The translations under genes were made by a program, and so were the position numbers. DNA of 64,000 bases from CAWDMN01 sp963803155 (GTDB lineage: Bacteria; Acidobacteriota; Terriglobia; Versatilivoradales; Versatilivoraceae). The stretch's first letter is position 1. Each line of letters begins with the position of its first letter. Below, piece by piece: positions 45,500 to 54,948 of the stretch. The stretch covers positions 1 through 64,000 of the forward strand of contig CAWDMN010000031.1 of assembly GCA_963803155.1 (NCBI GenBank), in the 5' to 3' direction. The notes under the pieces were generated by a model that saw nothing but the letters and a program-made list of their open reading frames with translations, did not search any database and was not told where the DNA came from.

Positions 45500-48151
45500 C
45501 TATTCCAAATTTTGAAGACTCTTGGGCCGAGTCACAATTTTCTCTCGAGTTAAATCAATCAGGGGAAGAAGCTCAGCGGGGAGATGAATGGTCTTCTCCA
45601 AAAAGTCGCGCGGCTTGATGGCGCTGGAGCCATTTATGGAGAAGGCCAACTCAAACCAAAACCGGCTTGGATTCCCCTGCTCCCAGCGCAGTTGGCCAAT
45701 CCCCTGATGTTCCGGCAGCGGGCAGGCATATTGACCTTCTCGATGAAACTCATTGAAGTGCCGCACCAACTGCTGGACGCGTTCGGCAAGGACGCCGGCA
45801 ATCTCGGTTTTGTCTTCAAAGACGTCTGATTCAAGGGTCACGCTGTAAAGGGCAGCCGCTGGCTGAGTGAGTTCCTGCTTCTTCATCCCGTTCAAAGGAG
45901 AAATGTCTGTAATCTCCAATCCCTCCATCAACCGAGCGTTGATTTTATCTTTGGCCTCCGGCGGAACCGGCCCCAAATGCTCGAAATAGATATACTCCGC
46001 CTTGCCCGCCATTCCTAGAGGCAACGCAGGAGAACTGGCAATTTTAGGATGGGGATTGAAACCCTCGGTATGGCGAAGTTGGAGGCCTGAACCCAGAATG
46101 GCACGTTCCAGCAAATGCATGACATTGAGGTGAGAAAGAAATCGGGCCGGCCCCTCCTTTCGATAATATAGACAATAAGGGACGCAAGACTCCCGCGGGA
46201 AACGCTGCTGCATTCGCTTAGCCTGCAATTGCAGATTTCCCCCCGAGCTGGGTTCCAAGGATGGTATTGTGGGGATATCGGCGGATCTATTCTCCGGCTC
46301 ATCCTCGGCAGGTTTGGCGAGCTTTATGTCGGCATAGTTCCCGGGTATCCCGCATCCCCGGCATTCTCCCCATTTACAGTCAAGAGTCTGGATAAGGTCG
46401 TCGGATCGTTGTCTTTCTCTAAGCAAATATTTTTTGGAGACTCCAATATCAATGAAATCCCAGGGAAGAACTTCATCGCGTCCGATTTCCCTGGAATAAA
46501 ACCGCGGATCAATGCCGCAAGAATTAAACGCTTCCATCCAGCGGTCAAATTTAAATTGTTCATCCCAGCCATCGAAACAACAGCCCAAATGGTACGCCCT
46601 TAGCAGGACTTCCCCCATTCGGCGGTCGCCCCGGGCCAGAACAGTTTCAATCAATCCCCCCTGAGGTTCGTGCCATTTCAATTTCGCGAAAGGAAAACGG
46701 ACGGAAGATTTGAGAAAGTTGAGCTTGCCTCTCAAAACCTCCAACTCTTCGAAGCGGTCCCACTGGAAGGGGGTAAAAGCTTTTGGAACAAAAGTGCCGA
46801 TGCTGGCATTCACTCTCTTGGCGCCCTTGAATTTTCTGCCGATTTTGCCAACCTCCCGTATCAAGTCCACCAACTCACTTAAATCCGCGTCGGTCTCGGA
46901 AGGAAGGCCAATCATAAAATAGAGTTTAATCAGATTCCAACCCCGATCATAGGCAGTCGAAACGGCCTGGAACAAATCCTCATTGGTAAGATTCTTATTG
47001 ATGTACCGGCGCAATCGCACGCTGCCCGCTTCTGGCGCAAAAGTGAGACCATTTTTCCTCACTTCCCCCACGTTTTCAGCCAGCGCGATAGAAACCTTAT
47101 CCGCACGCAACGATGGCAAGGAAATGGAGACATTGTCTTTGGAAAAGCGCTTCGCCATCTTCCGCGTCAACGATTCCACTTGGCTGTAGTCCGCGGTAGA
47201 GAGAGAAAGAAGGCCGATTTCCCGCGTTCCCGTGTTTTGATAAGTCTCTTCACCCAATCTCAGGATATCCTCTTCATCCATTTCTCGCACCGGCCGATAA
47301 TAATAACCCGCTTGGCAAAACCGGCAGCCCTCGGTGCAACCCCGCATGATCTCCAGACTAATGCGATCCTGCACAATATCGATGATTGGCGTAATCGGAC
47401 GCGTGGGATAAAAATCCGGAGAAAGAGATTCCACCCAGCGCCGTTTGACCAGCGTGGAAGGTTTGCCAGGCAACTTCTCAGTCTGCCAGGGTTCCGGCGG
47501 ATGATGAAACCGGGGACAATAAATCCCCGGGATTTCCGAGAGTGCCCCGAGAATCTCTTCCCGCCGACAGCCACTATTGTTGGCTTTTACGAAGGCGTCC
47601 ATTACCTCATGGATGATTTCTTCACCATCTCCTATCACAAAAAAATCCATGAAAGAGGCCAAAGGCTCTGGATTCGCCATGCAAGGCCCCCCGGCACAGA
47701 TCAGAGGATCGGTCTCGGTCCGCTCGTGCCAATGCAATGGAATCCCGGCGAGATCCAACAGATAAAGCACGTTAGTATAAGTTAATTCCGACTGCAGAGA
47801 AAAACCCACAACATCAAAATCACCAAGCGGGGTTTTGGTCTCGAGGCTCAATGGCGGCAGAGACTCTCGCCGCATCACTTCCGCCATATCAATCCATGGA
47901 GCAAAGAATCTCTCCGCATAAACATCGCTTCGCCGGTTCAATAAGTGATAGAGAATCCGCAATCCGTTATGGGACATTCCGATTTCATAAATTTCAGGAA
48001 AAGTCAGCGCAAAGCGGGCCTTGACGGATGCAGGATCCTTGCGGATCATATTAGGCTCGCCACCAATATACCGGCCCGGCTTGGAAACGCCGGGCAAAAT
48101 CGAGTAGAATTTTTGAGAATAATTGCTCAATCTATTCAATACCAACCTCAC
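45500..48151 (-). CDS. Radical SAM protein of the TIGR03960 type fused to a DUF2344 domain
   Basis: An 883-residue protein. The N-terminal region has a B12-binding-like fold (FALTFPEIYEIGMSH, ICAGGPC). The radical SAM domain follows, with CTEGCRFCQAGYYYRP (about residues 275-290; CX3CX2C). A C-terminal DUF2344/TIGR03936 domain (about 645-870) is marked by ARFLSHLN and EGFNPHPKI. The family is often encoded near RNase G/E and ribosomal genes, suggesting an RNA-linked role, but its reaction is unknown. No such neighbour exists here. The start is ambiguous: GTG 48151, or TTG 48139 with GAGG at 6-base spacing. Confidence 0.87.
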   Translation of the reverse strand: MRLVLNRLSNYSQKFYSILPGVSKPGRYIGGEPNMIRKDPASVKARFALTFPEIYEIGMSHNGLRILYHLLNRRSDVYAERFFAPWIDMAEVMRRESLPPLSLETKTPLGDFDVVGFSLQSELTYTNVLYLLDLAGIPLHWHERTETDPLICAGGPCMANPEPLASFMDFFVIGDGEEIIHEVMDAFVKANNSGCRREEILGALSEIPGIYCPRFHHPPEPWQTEKLPGKPSTLVKRRWVESLSPDFYPTRPITPIIDIVQDRISLEIMRGCTEGCRFCQAGYYYRPVREMDEEDILRLGEETYQNTGTREIGLLSLSTADYSQVESLTRKMAKRFSKDNVSISLPSLRADKVSIALAENVGEVRKNGLTFAPEAGSVRLRRYINKNLTNEDLFQAVSTAYDRGWNLIKLYFMIGLPSETDADLSELVDLIREVGKIGRKFKGAKRVNASIGTFVPKAFTPFQWDRFEELEVLRGKLNFLKSSVRFPFAKLKWHEPQGGLIETVLARGDRRMGEVLLRAYHLGCCFDGWDEQFKFDRWMEAFNSCGIDPRFYSREIGRDEVLPWDFIDIGVSKKYLLRERQRSDDLIQTLDCKWGECRGCGIPGNYADIKLAKPAEDEPENRSADIPTIPSLEPSSGGNLQLQAKRMQQRFPRESCVPYCLYYRKEGPARFLSHLNVMHLLERAILGSGLQLRHTEGFNPHPKIASSPALPLGMAGKAEYIYFEHLGPVPPEAKDKINARLMEGLEITDISPLNGMKKQELTQPAAALYSVTLESDVFEDKTEIAGVLAERVQQLVRHFNEFHREGQYACPLPEHQGIGQLRWEQGNPSRFWFELAFSINGSSAIKPRDFLEKTIHLPAELLPLIDLTREKIVTRPKSLQNLE

Positions 48152-48552
48152 TGTCCGCGGGGGAATTCCGCTGGAAACACTTCCCTTCCCCCCGGCGCTT
48201 CAGCCTTATCCAAAGCTACCTTAAGATATCATTTTTGCGGTCACTCCGCTTTATCCAATTGGAATTCAGCATGGTAACTTAAATTGGCGTGATTAAAAGT
48301 GGGAGGAATGTTCAGTTGCGGTTGGCATAATGTGGGAGGAGTGCTTCGCGCGGCGACAGCTATGTCGCCGGATGGGGTCCGCCTCCCACATTCCGGAAGT
48401 GTATCCTCCCCCGCAGCGTTAACGGTCCATCGTCTTTCTCGCATTCTTAATCGCACCGCCCACTAAAATTGCCCCTTGTCAGAAGATCCTCCATTTGAAA
48501 TAATCTGATAAAGATTCTTTTTTTAATGACACAAAAATCTCAAAGGAGGCCT
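48152..48552. other. Intergenic region with REP-like hairpin
   Basis: A 401-base region between the radical SAM gene and the DUF4412-like gene. Its main feature is the long stem-loop at 48329-48392 listed separately. GTGGGAGGA-type motifs recur at about 48299, 48332 and (inverted) 48382. The ribosome-binding site AAAGGAGG (48542-48549) lies at the right end. Confidence 0.5.
48329..48392. repeat. REP/MITE-like long hairpin
   Basis: AATGTGGGAGG (48329-48339) is a perfect 11-base complement of CCTCCCACATT (48382-48392). Inside it, GGCGAC (48352-48357) pairs with GTCGCC (48364-48369) around a 6-base loop. The two-level stem resembles repetitive extragenic palindromes. No T run follows. Confidence 0.7.
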
Positions 48553-49695
48553 ATGTTTTCGATCAAGTCATGGAAGAAAAGCGCACTGCTGTTTGTGATC
48601 GGAGTGTTCATCGCCATTCCCGTGTGTGCCGGCTTGAAATATGAACAGTCGACTCAAGTTTCAGGCGCAATGGTGGAGATGATGAAAAAGATGCCCTTCG
48701 TGGGCAAAAAGATGAACATGGATAACTCCTCGACCTTTTTCTTCACGTCCAATTCCATGCGTTCAGACACCACCATGAATGGCAAGCTCGCTAAAAGTGA
48801 GATTATCTTATTAAGCCAAGAACAATTCATCAATATTGACCATGAAAAGAAAGTATTCACCGTCGCCACCTTCGCCCAAATGCGTCAGCAATGGGAAAAA
48901 GCGATGCAACAGATGAAAGAGTCAAAGAAGAATGCCCAGGAAAAGCCAGAAGCTACGATGACGCCGAAAATTTCCGTGAAGGATACAGGGGAAACTAAAG
49001 TCATCAACGGATACAATTGCCGGCACATAATCCTGGATTTGTCGCTGGAAATGCAGGATCAGAAAACTGGCCAAAAGGGGACCATGGATATGGTTTCCGA
49101 TCTGTGGGTAACCAAGGATGTTCAAGGCTTCGAGGAACAGAGGGAGTTTTATCGCAACTTTGCTGAAAAAATGGGGGCCATGACCTATGCCCGAGATATG
49201 ATGGGAATGATGGGTGGAATGATGCAAGATCCCAACGCCACGCAGGGTATGGCGGAAATGAAAAAGGAACTCGCCAAAATGGAAGGGACTCCGATTTTGA
49301 CCATCACCTCGATGATGATGCCAGCCGGTTCCATGCCGCCAGAATCCGCACAAACTCGATCAAGTAATGAACCGACGCCTGATCTTGGCAAAGAGGCCAA
49401 AAATAGCGCCGAAGATAGCGTCGTGAATCAGGCCACTGAAAAAGTGGGGAAAGTATTCGGCGGACTGGGCGGCTTTGGACGGAAGAAGAAAAAAGCGGAA
49501 CCCGCTCAGGAGAATCCACAAGCTCCACCCCCAGCTGCTGACACGACTTCCAACAGCGGAAAAACCGCAACAGCGGGGAGTCCACAACCTTTCATGAAAA
49601 CCACTACTGAAACCAAGAATTTCGAGCGGGCAGGATTGCCAGCCGAGCTTTTCTCGACTCCGGCAGGCTACAAACAAGTGCAGTGGAAGGATTAG
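48553..49695 (+). CDS. Exported Met/Lys-rich DUF4412-like protein
   Basis: About 380 residues. A clear signal peptide (SALLFVIGVFIAIPVCAG) follows ATG 48553, which has AAAGGAGG three bases upstream; ATG 48526 is in frame but lacks a site. The mature protein has a beta-rich domain (about 20-190, with TKVINGYNCRHIILDL), a striking methionine-rich segment (about 210-240, MMGMMGGMM), and a Pro/Ser/Ala/Gly-rich low-complexity tail. The pattern recalls DUF4412 envelope proteins. Methionine clusters can bind copper(I) or be targets of MsrPQ encoded nearby, which is speculation. Confidence 0.7.
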   Translation: MFSIKSWKKSALLFVIGVFIAIPVCAGLKYEQSTQVSGAMVEMMKKMPFVGKKMNMDNSSTFFFTSNSMRSDTTMNGKLAKSEIILLSQEQFINIDHEKKVFTVATFAQMRQQWEKAMQQMKESKKNAQEKPEATMTPKISVKDTGETKVINGYNCRHIILDLSLEMQDQKTGQKGTMDMVSDLWVTKDVQGFEEQREFYRNFAEKMGAMTYARDMMGMMGGMMQDPNATQGMAEMKKELAKMEGTPILTITSMMMPAGSMPPESAQTRSSNEPTPDLGKEAKNSAEDSVVNQATEKVGKVFGGLGGFGRKKKKAEPAQENPQAPPPAADTTSNSGKTATAGSPQPFMKTTTETKNFERAGLPAELFSTPAGYKQVQWKD

Positions 49696-50421
49696 CCCGG
49701 AGATCTTCGAAATTACTCAGGCGATTCAATCTCTCAGGATTCTGGATCGAGGCGGCTTGATCGAACTCGAGCTGGAATCCTGCTGGATTTCCTAGGGGGC
49801 TATGAGGCTTAACAAATAAGCTAATGCCAAGCTCTCCGCGGAAACAACAATTATCATTTCATATTGTGACCGAAGAATAAAAGGTAGTGAAGGATATCTG
49901 GGCGTGCAGAGGCGAACATAGAGAAAAATCTTGATTAATCGTGACCACTCAGAAAATAGCGTGGATGGGGGGGGGCCCACACCCCGTCTGGGTTTGCCAG
50001 CTCGCTTTGACGGCCTGAGGGCAGGCCGCCCCTCCATCATCCCCTTTTCATCCTCTCGCTGTGGCAGCCACGCTGGCATGCGGGCTCCTCAGAATAACTT
50101 GTTTTTTGGCCCAAATGGGAAAATCCTATCTGAGGGTTACGATAAATCCAATAATGAGTATCAGAAAAGATGAATTTCAGAATTGTAAGTGCTGTGGAAA
50201 AATAATTCCTTTTTTCGGATAACCATTATGCCAGAGCTCAACTTATTGAAAACAAAGACCAATTGATAACCTATTAAAAATAAACAACTTGCAATTTGAA
50301 CATTTTCTTGTGCAATCTGTGAAACGCCCAGCAAGAATGCTGTTCTCAAGTCATTACCATCATCTTTTCCACAGCTTTTTCCACATTTATTGTGAATCTA
50401 TTTTTGCTCCATATTTCAAGA
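49696..50421. other. Intergenic region with one dispersed repeat copy
   Basis: A 726-base gap. 49948-50093 is an inverted copy of the repeat near 45.2 kb. The right half (50,100-50,420) is AT-rich and contains no supported gene. Confidence 0.5.
49948..50093 (-). repeat. Dispersed repeat, inverted copy
   Basis: On the minus strand it runs from TTCTGAGGAGC through CATGCCAGCGTGGCTGCCAC, a region reading MPAWLPQREDE, to CCATCCACGCTATTTTCTGAG. Apart from small differences it matches the copy at 45161-45302. Both copies lie in non-coding gaps, as expected for a mobile or recombinogenic repeat. Confidence 0.75.
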
Positions 50422-50916
50422 TCATCCGGCACATCGGCTTATGGATCCCGATAGAATTCCTAAAGCGTGAGAAAGCAGACCTTCTAGGACGATCATTGAC
50501 TCTCGAACTGCTTTAACGCTTCCCGGCAAATTCACAATCAACGTCCGGTTGCGGATTCCCGCTACTCCCCTCGAGAGAACCGCCAGCCGGAATTTTTTCA
50601 TCCCTTCCAACCTTAACCATTCCGCAATTCCGGGAACATTCCGCTCTAGGACTGATAAGGTGGCTTCAGGTGTAATGTCTCTTGCAGACAGACCAGTTCC
50701 CCCAGTTGTCATGATCAAATCCACATCGCTACGATTAGAAAAATCAATCAATGTCTTTCTTATCGAATCAAAATCATCCGGCAAAAGAACCGACTCCAGA
50801 ACTTCAATGCCTTGTTTTTCCAGTTCATCTCTAAGGGCTGGTCCAGAGAGGTCTTCTCTGGATCCTCGAAAGGAGGAATCACTCAACGTTATTACAACGG
50901 CGCGCCAGGATGACAT
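50422..50916 (-). CDS. mogA: Molybdopterin adenylyltransferase MogA/MoaB family
   Basis: A 164-residue protein activating molybdopterin with ATP for molybdenum insertion. The family motifs VITLSDSSFRGSREDLSG, TTGGTGLSARDITPEAT (about residues 68-84) and the C-terminal LIVNLPGS are intact. Of two ATGs, 50916 has AGGGAG at 8-base spacing and is preferred over 50922. It could serve MsrP in this window. Other Moco genes are absent. Confidence 0.92.
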   Translation of the reverse strand: MSSWRAVVITLSDSSFRGSREDLSGPALRDELEKQGIEVLESVLLPDDFDSIRKTLIDFSNRSDVDLIMTTGGTGLSARDITPEATLSVLERNVPGIAEWLRLEGMKKFRLAVLSRGVAGIRNRTLIVNLPGSVKAVRESMIVLEGLLSHALGILSGSISRCAG

Positions 50917-51152
50917 ATCCATTTCTCCCTAAAAAATGGTTTATTACTTCTGGGTTTTGAGACCAGATCCGCGTTTTTTTATACCCTAGATCCCCTTATA
51001 CTCTACACTTTTTACTTATGGACTCCAATTCAACAATGCGTAAGATCTGAATAAACCCGCAGAGTATGGAGGAACAAATCCGTTCCTTCTCATCGCCTCC
51101 ACTTATAGGAAAATAGGCCCGTTTTGGCATGGTGCGATTTGGAAAATACAAT

Positions 51153-54100
51153 TCATATTCGAGTCAAGACCTCTTCCAACCGGTGCACTTCCCGAACCAA
51201 GACATCCCATTCCGCATCAACATTGGCAAGATCGCGATTTTTGGCCATTATTTCCAAACTAAAAGCAGCGGTCTGAACGGTCGAGGCAGAAATCTGAGCT
51301 GCAGAACCCTTGAATTTGTGGGCTGCCAATCTCAGCTGGCTTGCATTTTTATTTGTGACAGCTTGATGAATCTCTTCCATTTGAGACTGACATTCATGCA
51401 AAAATAGATTCGCGATCATTTTCAATAGCTCAGATCGCCCTCCGACGTTAGCCAGAGCACCCTTCAAATCGAAGACCTCCGGTTGGCCGCAATCGTCGAT
51501 CAATCCCCCGCCCAATCCCGGTTCCTGGTTCGTGCTCGTCACCGAACGCCGATCTTCACTCCTCGGCATTTTTTGAATTCCCAACACCTGCTTTATGGTC
51601 TGAGTGAGAGGGCCGATTTTTACTGGCTTGGCGATATATCCATCCATCCCTTTCCGTAGGCAGAGTTCTGCATCCTCCGGCAGCACATTGGCTGTCATGG
51701 CAATGATGGGAATGTGTCTGTCCGACTTTGTTTCCATTTCGCGGATTTGAACCGTAGCTTCCAAACCATCCATTTCGGGCATTTGGATATCCATCAGGAT
51801 TAGATCAGGAGTTTCAGTCTCCAAAAATTTAAGGACCTGTTTACCATTTTCCACTGTGTTTACGGAATATCCCATCGCTCGGAGCGTTAAGCCCGCTACT
51901 TTTTGGTTCACGAGATTGTCCTCGGCAAGCAATATCCGAAGAGCAGAATCGTCGAGAGGAATATCGCCCCCTCGATCTTCTCGAAGGGAGTGACGGGTAA
52001 TTAGACGACCCGAAATTTCCCCCGGCATTCCTGGGTTCATCACCGCGCTAATGGCTTCAATTAATTCACTCTGTTTTATGGGTTTGATCAAGTACGCCGA
52101 GATTCCCAATTCACGGCATCTTTGGGCATCTCCCCTCCATCCGCTTGATATCATTAACAGGATTCGAACCGCGACAGGCCGGCAACTTGGATTCCTCATG
52201 ACCTCTTGGATTTCTTCGGCCAGTTGAAACGGGGAGGCTCCCGGCAAGTTGGCATCCAATATGAAAAGTATGCGACGTCTAGGCCATCGGGCGATAGAGT
52301 TCAAGGCATCCAGGACCGCTTGGCCAGATTCAAAGGCAAGCACAGAAATTCCCCAGGATTGGATCCATTCAACCATGGTATCCAGGAGGTTTCGATTGTC
52401 TTCCATAAGAAATACCTGCATATTCTCGAAATGCTCCGGAGAATCGTCTGGTTTGAGGGAGACTGGTAGAGAATCGATTCCCATACGAACCGTGAAATGA
52501 AAAGTGCTTCCCTGGCCAGGTTCGCTCTCCACCCAAATTTCTCCCCCCATTATTCTTACCAGCCGACTGCAAATGGCCAGGCCTAATCCAGTCCCTCCAT
52601 ATTTGCGAGTATTGGAACCGTCGAGTTGAGTAAAAGCTTCAAAAATCTGGCTCTGTTTACTTTCGGGGATGCCAATTCCCGTGTCTCGTACCGAGAAATG
52701 CAGATAACAGCAGGCCATCGTTTTGATTTCAGCTTCAGGAGGAGTCGACTGATCGCCGCCTTGTGCGCCGGCAGCACTTCGACTCTCCGGCGGAAAGACC
52801 CCTCTTTCTGAAGGCAGAGGGGAATCTGTCCGTTGGACATTCAGCAGTATTTCGCCGCTCGGTGTGAACTTGACGGCATTCCCAATCAAATTCACGAGCA
52901 CTTGCCGCAAGCGGCCAGGATCGCCGATGAGTCGATCGGGCACCTCCGGTGCAATCCGTCCAATCAGGTCAATTCCCTTTTCCTCAGCCCTCAATCCGAA
53001 GGTTTTCAACATGTCGCCGACACTGTCTCGAAGTTGAAACTCCATGGAATCCAGCGACATCTTTCCGGCTTCGATCTTGGACAAATCGAGGATGTCATTC
53101 ACCAGCGTCAACAACGAGTCAGAGGAAGAGACCACAATTTGCAAATACTCGCGTTGGATCGGAGTAAGCTCCGTGTGCAGCAGCAATTCAGTCATGCCAA
53201 CGATGCCATTCATCGGGGTTCGGATTTCATGGCTCATATTGGCCAAAAATTCGCTCTTGGCCACATTGGCAATCTCAGCTTCCACAGCCATTTTATTGGC
53301 GCGCGACACTGCACGTTCCAGCTGCTGATTGATTTGCTCTAATTCATATTTGGAGGCTTCCAACACGCGCCGGGAGTTGACCAATTCAGAAACATCCACC
53401 ACATTCAGTAGCACTCCTTCATATCCCCCATCCCGGCAGATGACTCGCAGTCGAATAATCACATCCCGGCCAAAAAGGGGCTGCTGCAACACTACGGGCG
53501 GGGATTCTTTCTCTTCCTGGAATTGCCGCACAAAGTCCCGGAGCTTTTGTTGCATCGCTGGATCGGGAATGCACTGTTCGAAGGGTTTGCCAAGAATCAT
53601 GGCGGCTTCGACCTGTACAAAACGGCAAAAAAAAGGATTTACCTCCACGACGATATTTCTGGCATTGGCAAGGATCACTCCTTCTTCCATGCCTGAAATC
53701 ATGGCGGTGAGCCAGGCATTTTCTCGGAGTCTTTCCTCCTCAAGAAAATTTTTGAGGGCTATTTCGCGCACTAATTCCGCCTTTTGAGCAAAAAAACTGG
53801 TGATCAGCGAGGCCATGTGATCAAATTCCGCGGCGCTTTTTTCCACTCCGACAAGCACGGAAGGATCCTCACTTTTTAGGCTTTCTGAAATCAACTTCAG
53901 CGGACGTGTTACCCACAGATAAACCAGCCACCCCGCCAGCAGAAAGAAAATTGGCGCTACGACTAACGATGCGGCATAGATGTTCTTAAAGTCACGATGG
54001 GATTGTGCAATCAGAGGGGATTGGCATGTCACCCAAAATTGCCCCGCGCTTCGCCCATCCCACCGCGGCAAGTCGTAGGAAAATGAGATCTGGCCGGAAC

Positions 54101-54731
54101 TGCCCTCCAGCCGAGTGCGCGGAGGATCCCACTGAACTTTTCCTCCAATTAAACGGGAAAGATCCGCCATCACTCCATCGTCAATCCAGCGGCCTGCAAA
54201 CAAATAGCCCTGCCGCGGCGTCAATCCCATTTTGTCAGCGGTGGGATGAATTGTCGCCCCCCGAATCTCAAGGATTCCTTTTTCGGTTGGAAGGTAAAAA
54301 TGCGCCAGCCGTGAGTGGCTGAATAGATTTTGAATCGTCCCTGGAAGAATGGGAAGGTCTTGGGAGTTTTTTCCCGTCAAAGCATCGATAAAATAAACGC
54401 GAGTGAAATCGCACCGCAGGATCAAGAGCACATCCGCACCATAGGTCGAAAGGCTCGTCTGCAACATTTCGTGAGCCCACTTGGAGTCGCCCGTCTTCAC
54501 AAAATGAATCATTTCATCCCAGTAGGAATAATCCAACGCATAACTTTCCAGCCTGGCGCCATTCAACTCGACAAAACGCTTGAACAGAAGCTCTTTCTCG
54601 CGCGCATCCACTATGACAAGGTTCTGCAGTTGCTGATCTTTGAAATAGCGAATCATAATCAGTCCGCTCAATAACAAAAAACCGAGACTGGCAAACAACA
54701 GAACCAACTTTTGGTGTAGTCTCACCCTCAT
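51153..54731 (-). CDS. Membrane hybrid sensor histidine kinase (CHASE4-HAMP-PAS-HK-REC-REC-Hpt)
   Basis: A 1192-residue phosphorelay protein. An N-terminal helix is followed by a periplasmic CHASE4-like domain (about 35-235, LDYSYWDEMIHFV), a second helix and HAMP (about 245-315), and a PAS domain (about 340-455). HisKA has the phospho-histidine in SHEIRTPMNG (about H499), and the ATPase carries GLGLAICSRL. Two receiver domains have aspartates near 825 (ILDANLPG) and 980 (LILMDIQMP), and a C-terminal Hpt domain has LAAHKFKGSA (about H1137). The first receiver looks degenerate. The REC-PP2C gene starts divergently, so the pair may form one pathway. The signal is unknown. Confidence 0.9.
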   Translation of the reverse strand: MRVRLHQKLVLLFASLGFLLLSGLIMIRYFKDQQLQNLVIVDAREKELLFKRFVELNGARLESYALDYSYWDEMIHFVKTGDSKWAHEMLQTSLSTYGADVLLILRCDFTRVYFIDALTGKNSQDLPILPGTIQNLFSHSRLAHFYLPTEKGILEIRGATIHPTADKMGLTPRQGYLFAGRWIDDGVMADLSRLIGGKVQWDPPRTRLEGSSGQISFSYDLPRWDGRSAGQFWVTCQSPLIAQSHRDFKNIYAASLVVAPIFFLLAGWLVYLWVTRPLKLISESLKSEDPSVLVGVEKSAAEFDHMASLITSFFAQKAELVREIALKNFLEEERLRENAWLTAMISGMEEGVILANARNIVVEVNPFFCRFVQVEAAMILGKPFEQCIPDPAMQQKLRDFVRQFQEEKESPPVVLQQPLFGRDVIIRLRVICRDGGYEGVLLNVVDVSELVNSRRVLEASKYELEQINQQLERAVSRANKMAVEAEIANVAKSEFLANMSHEIRTPMNGIVGMTELLLHTELTPIQREYLQIVVSSSDSLLTLVNDILDLSKIEAGKMSLDSMEFQLRDSVGDMLKTFGLRAEEKGIDLIGRIAPEVPDRLIGDPGRLRQVLVNLIGNAVKFTPSGEILLNVQRTDSPLPSERGVFPPESRSAAGAQGGDQSTPPEAEIKTMACCYLHFSVRDTGIGIPESKQSQIFEAFTQLDGSNTRKYGGTGLGLAICSRLVRIMGGEIWVESEPGQGSTFHFTVRMGIDSLPVSLKPDDSPEHFENMQVFLMEDNRNLLDTMVEWIQSWGISVLAFESGQAVLDALNSIARWPRRRILFILDANLPGASPFQLAEEIQEVMRNPSCRPVAVRILLMISSGWRGDAQRCRELGISAYLIKPIKQSELIEAISAVMNPGMPGEISGRLITRHSLREDRGGDIPLDDSALRILLAEDNLVNQKVAGLTLRAMGYSVNTVENGKQVLKFLETETPDLILMDIQMPEMDGLEATVQIREMETKSDRHIPIIAMTANVLPEDAELCLRKGMDGYIAKPVKIGPLTQTIKQVLGIQKMPRSEDRRSVTSTNQEPGLGGGLIDDCGQPEVFDLKGALANVGGRSELLKMIANLFLHECQSQMEEIHQAVTNKNASQLRLAAHKFKGSAAQISASTVQTAAFSLEIMAKNRDLANVDAEWDVLVREVHRLEEVLTRI

Positions 54732-54948
54732 GATTTGGGAGTACTCTCTTTTTACTGCCGGGAATTTGAATCGAGGTTGTCCCTATGCTCTTCTACCCAG
54801 CTTTTCCCTTTTCTTATCGGCTCGGCATGTGGGATTAATTACTCTTTCCAGGAGGCGAGGATTATTTCTAATCTTGACTCTTCAAGCTGCCGAAATGAAA
54901 GATTTGAAGCTGGTCAAGCGTAGATCCAGCTCGGAGAGGAGGAGTAGG

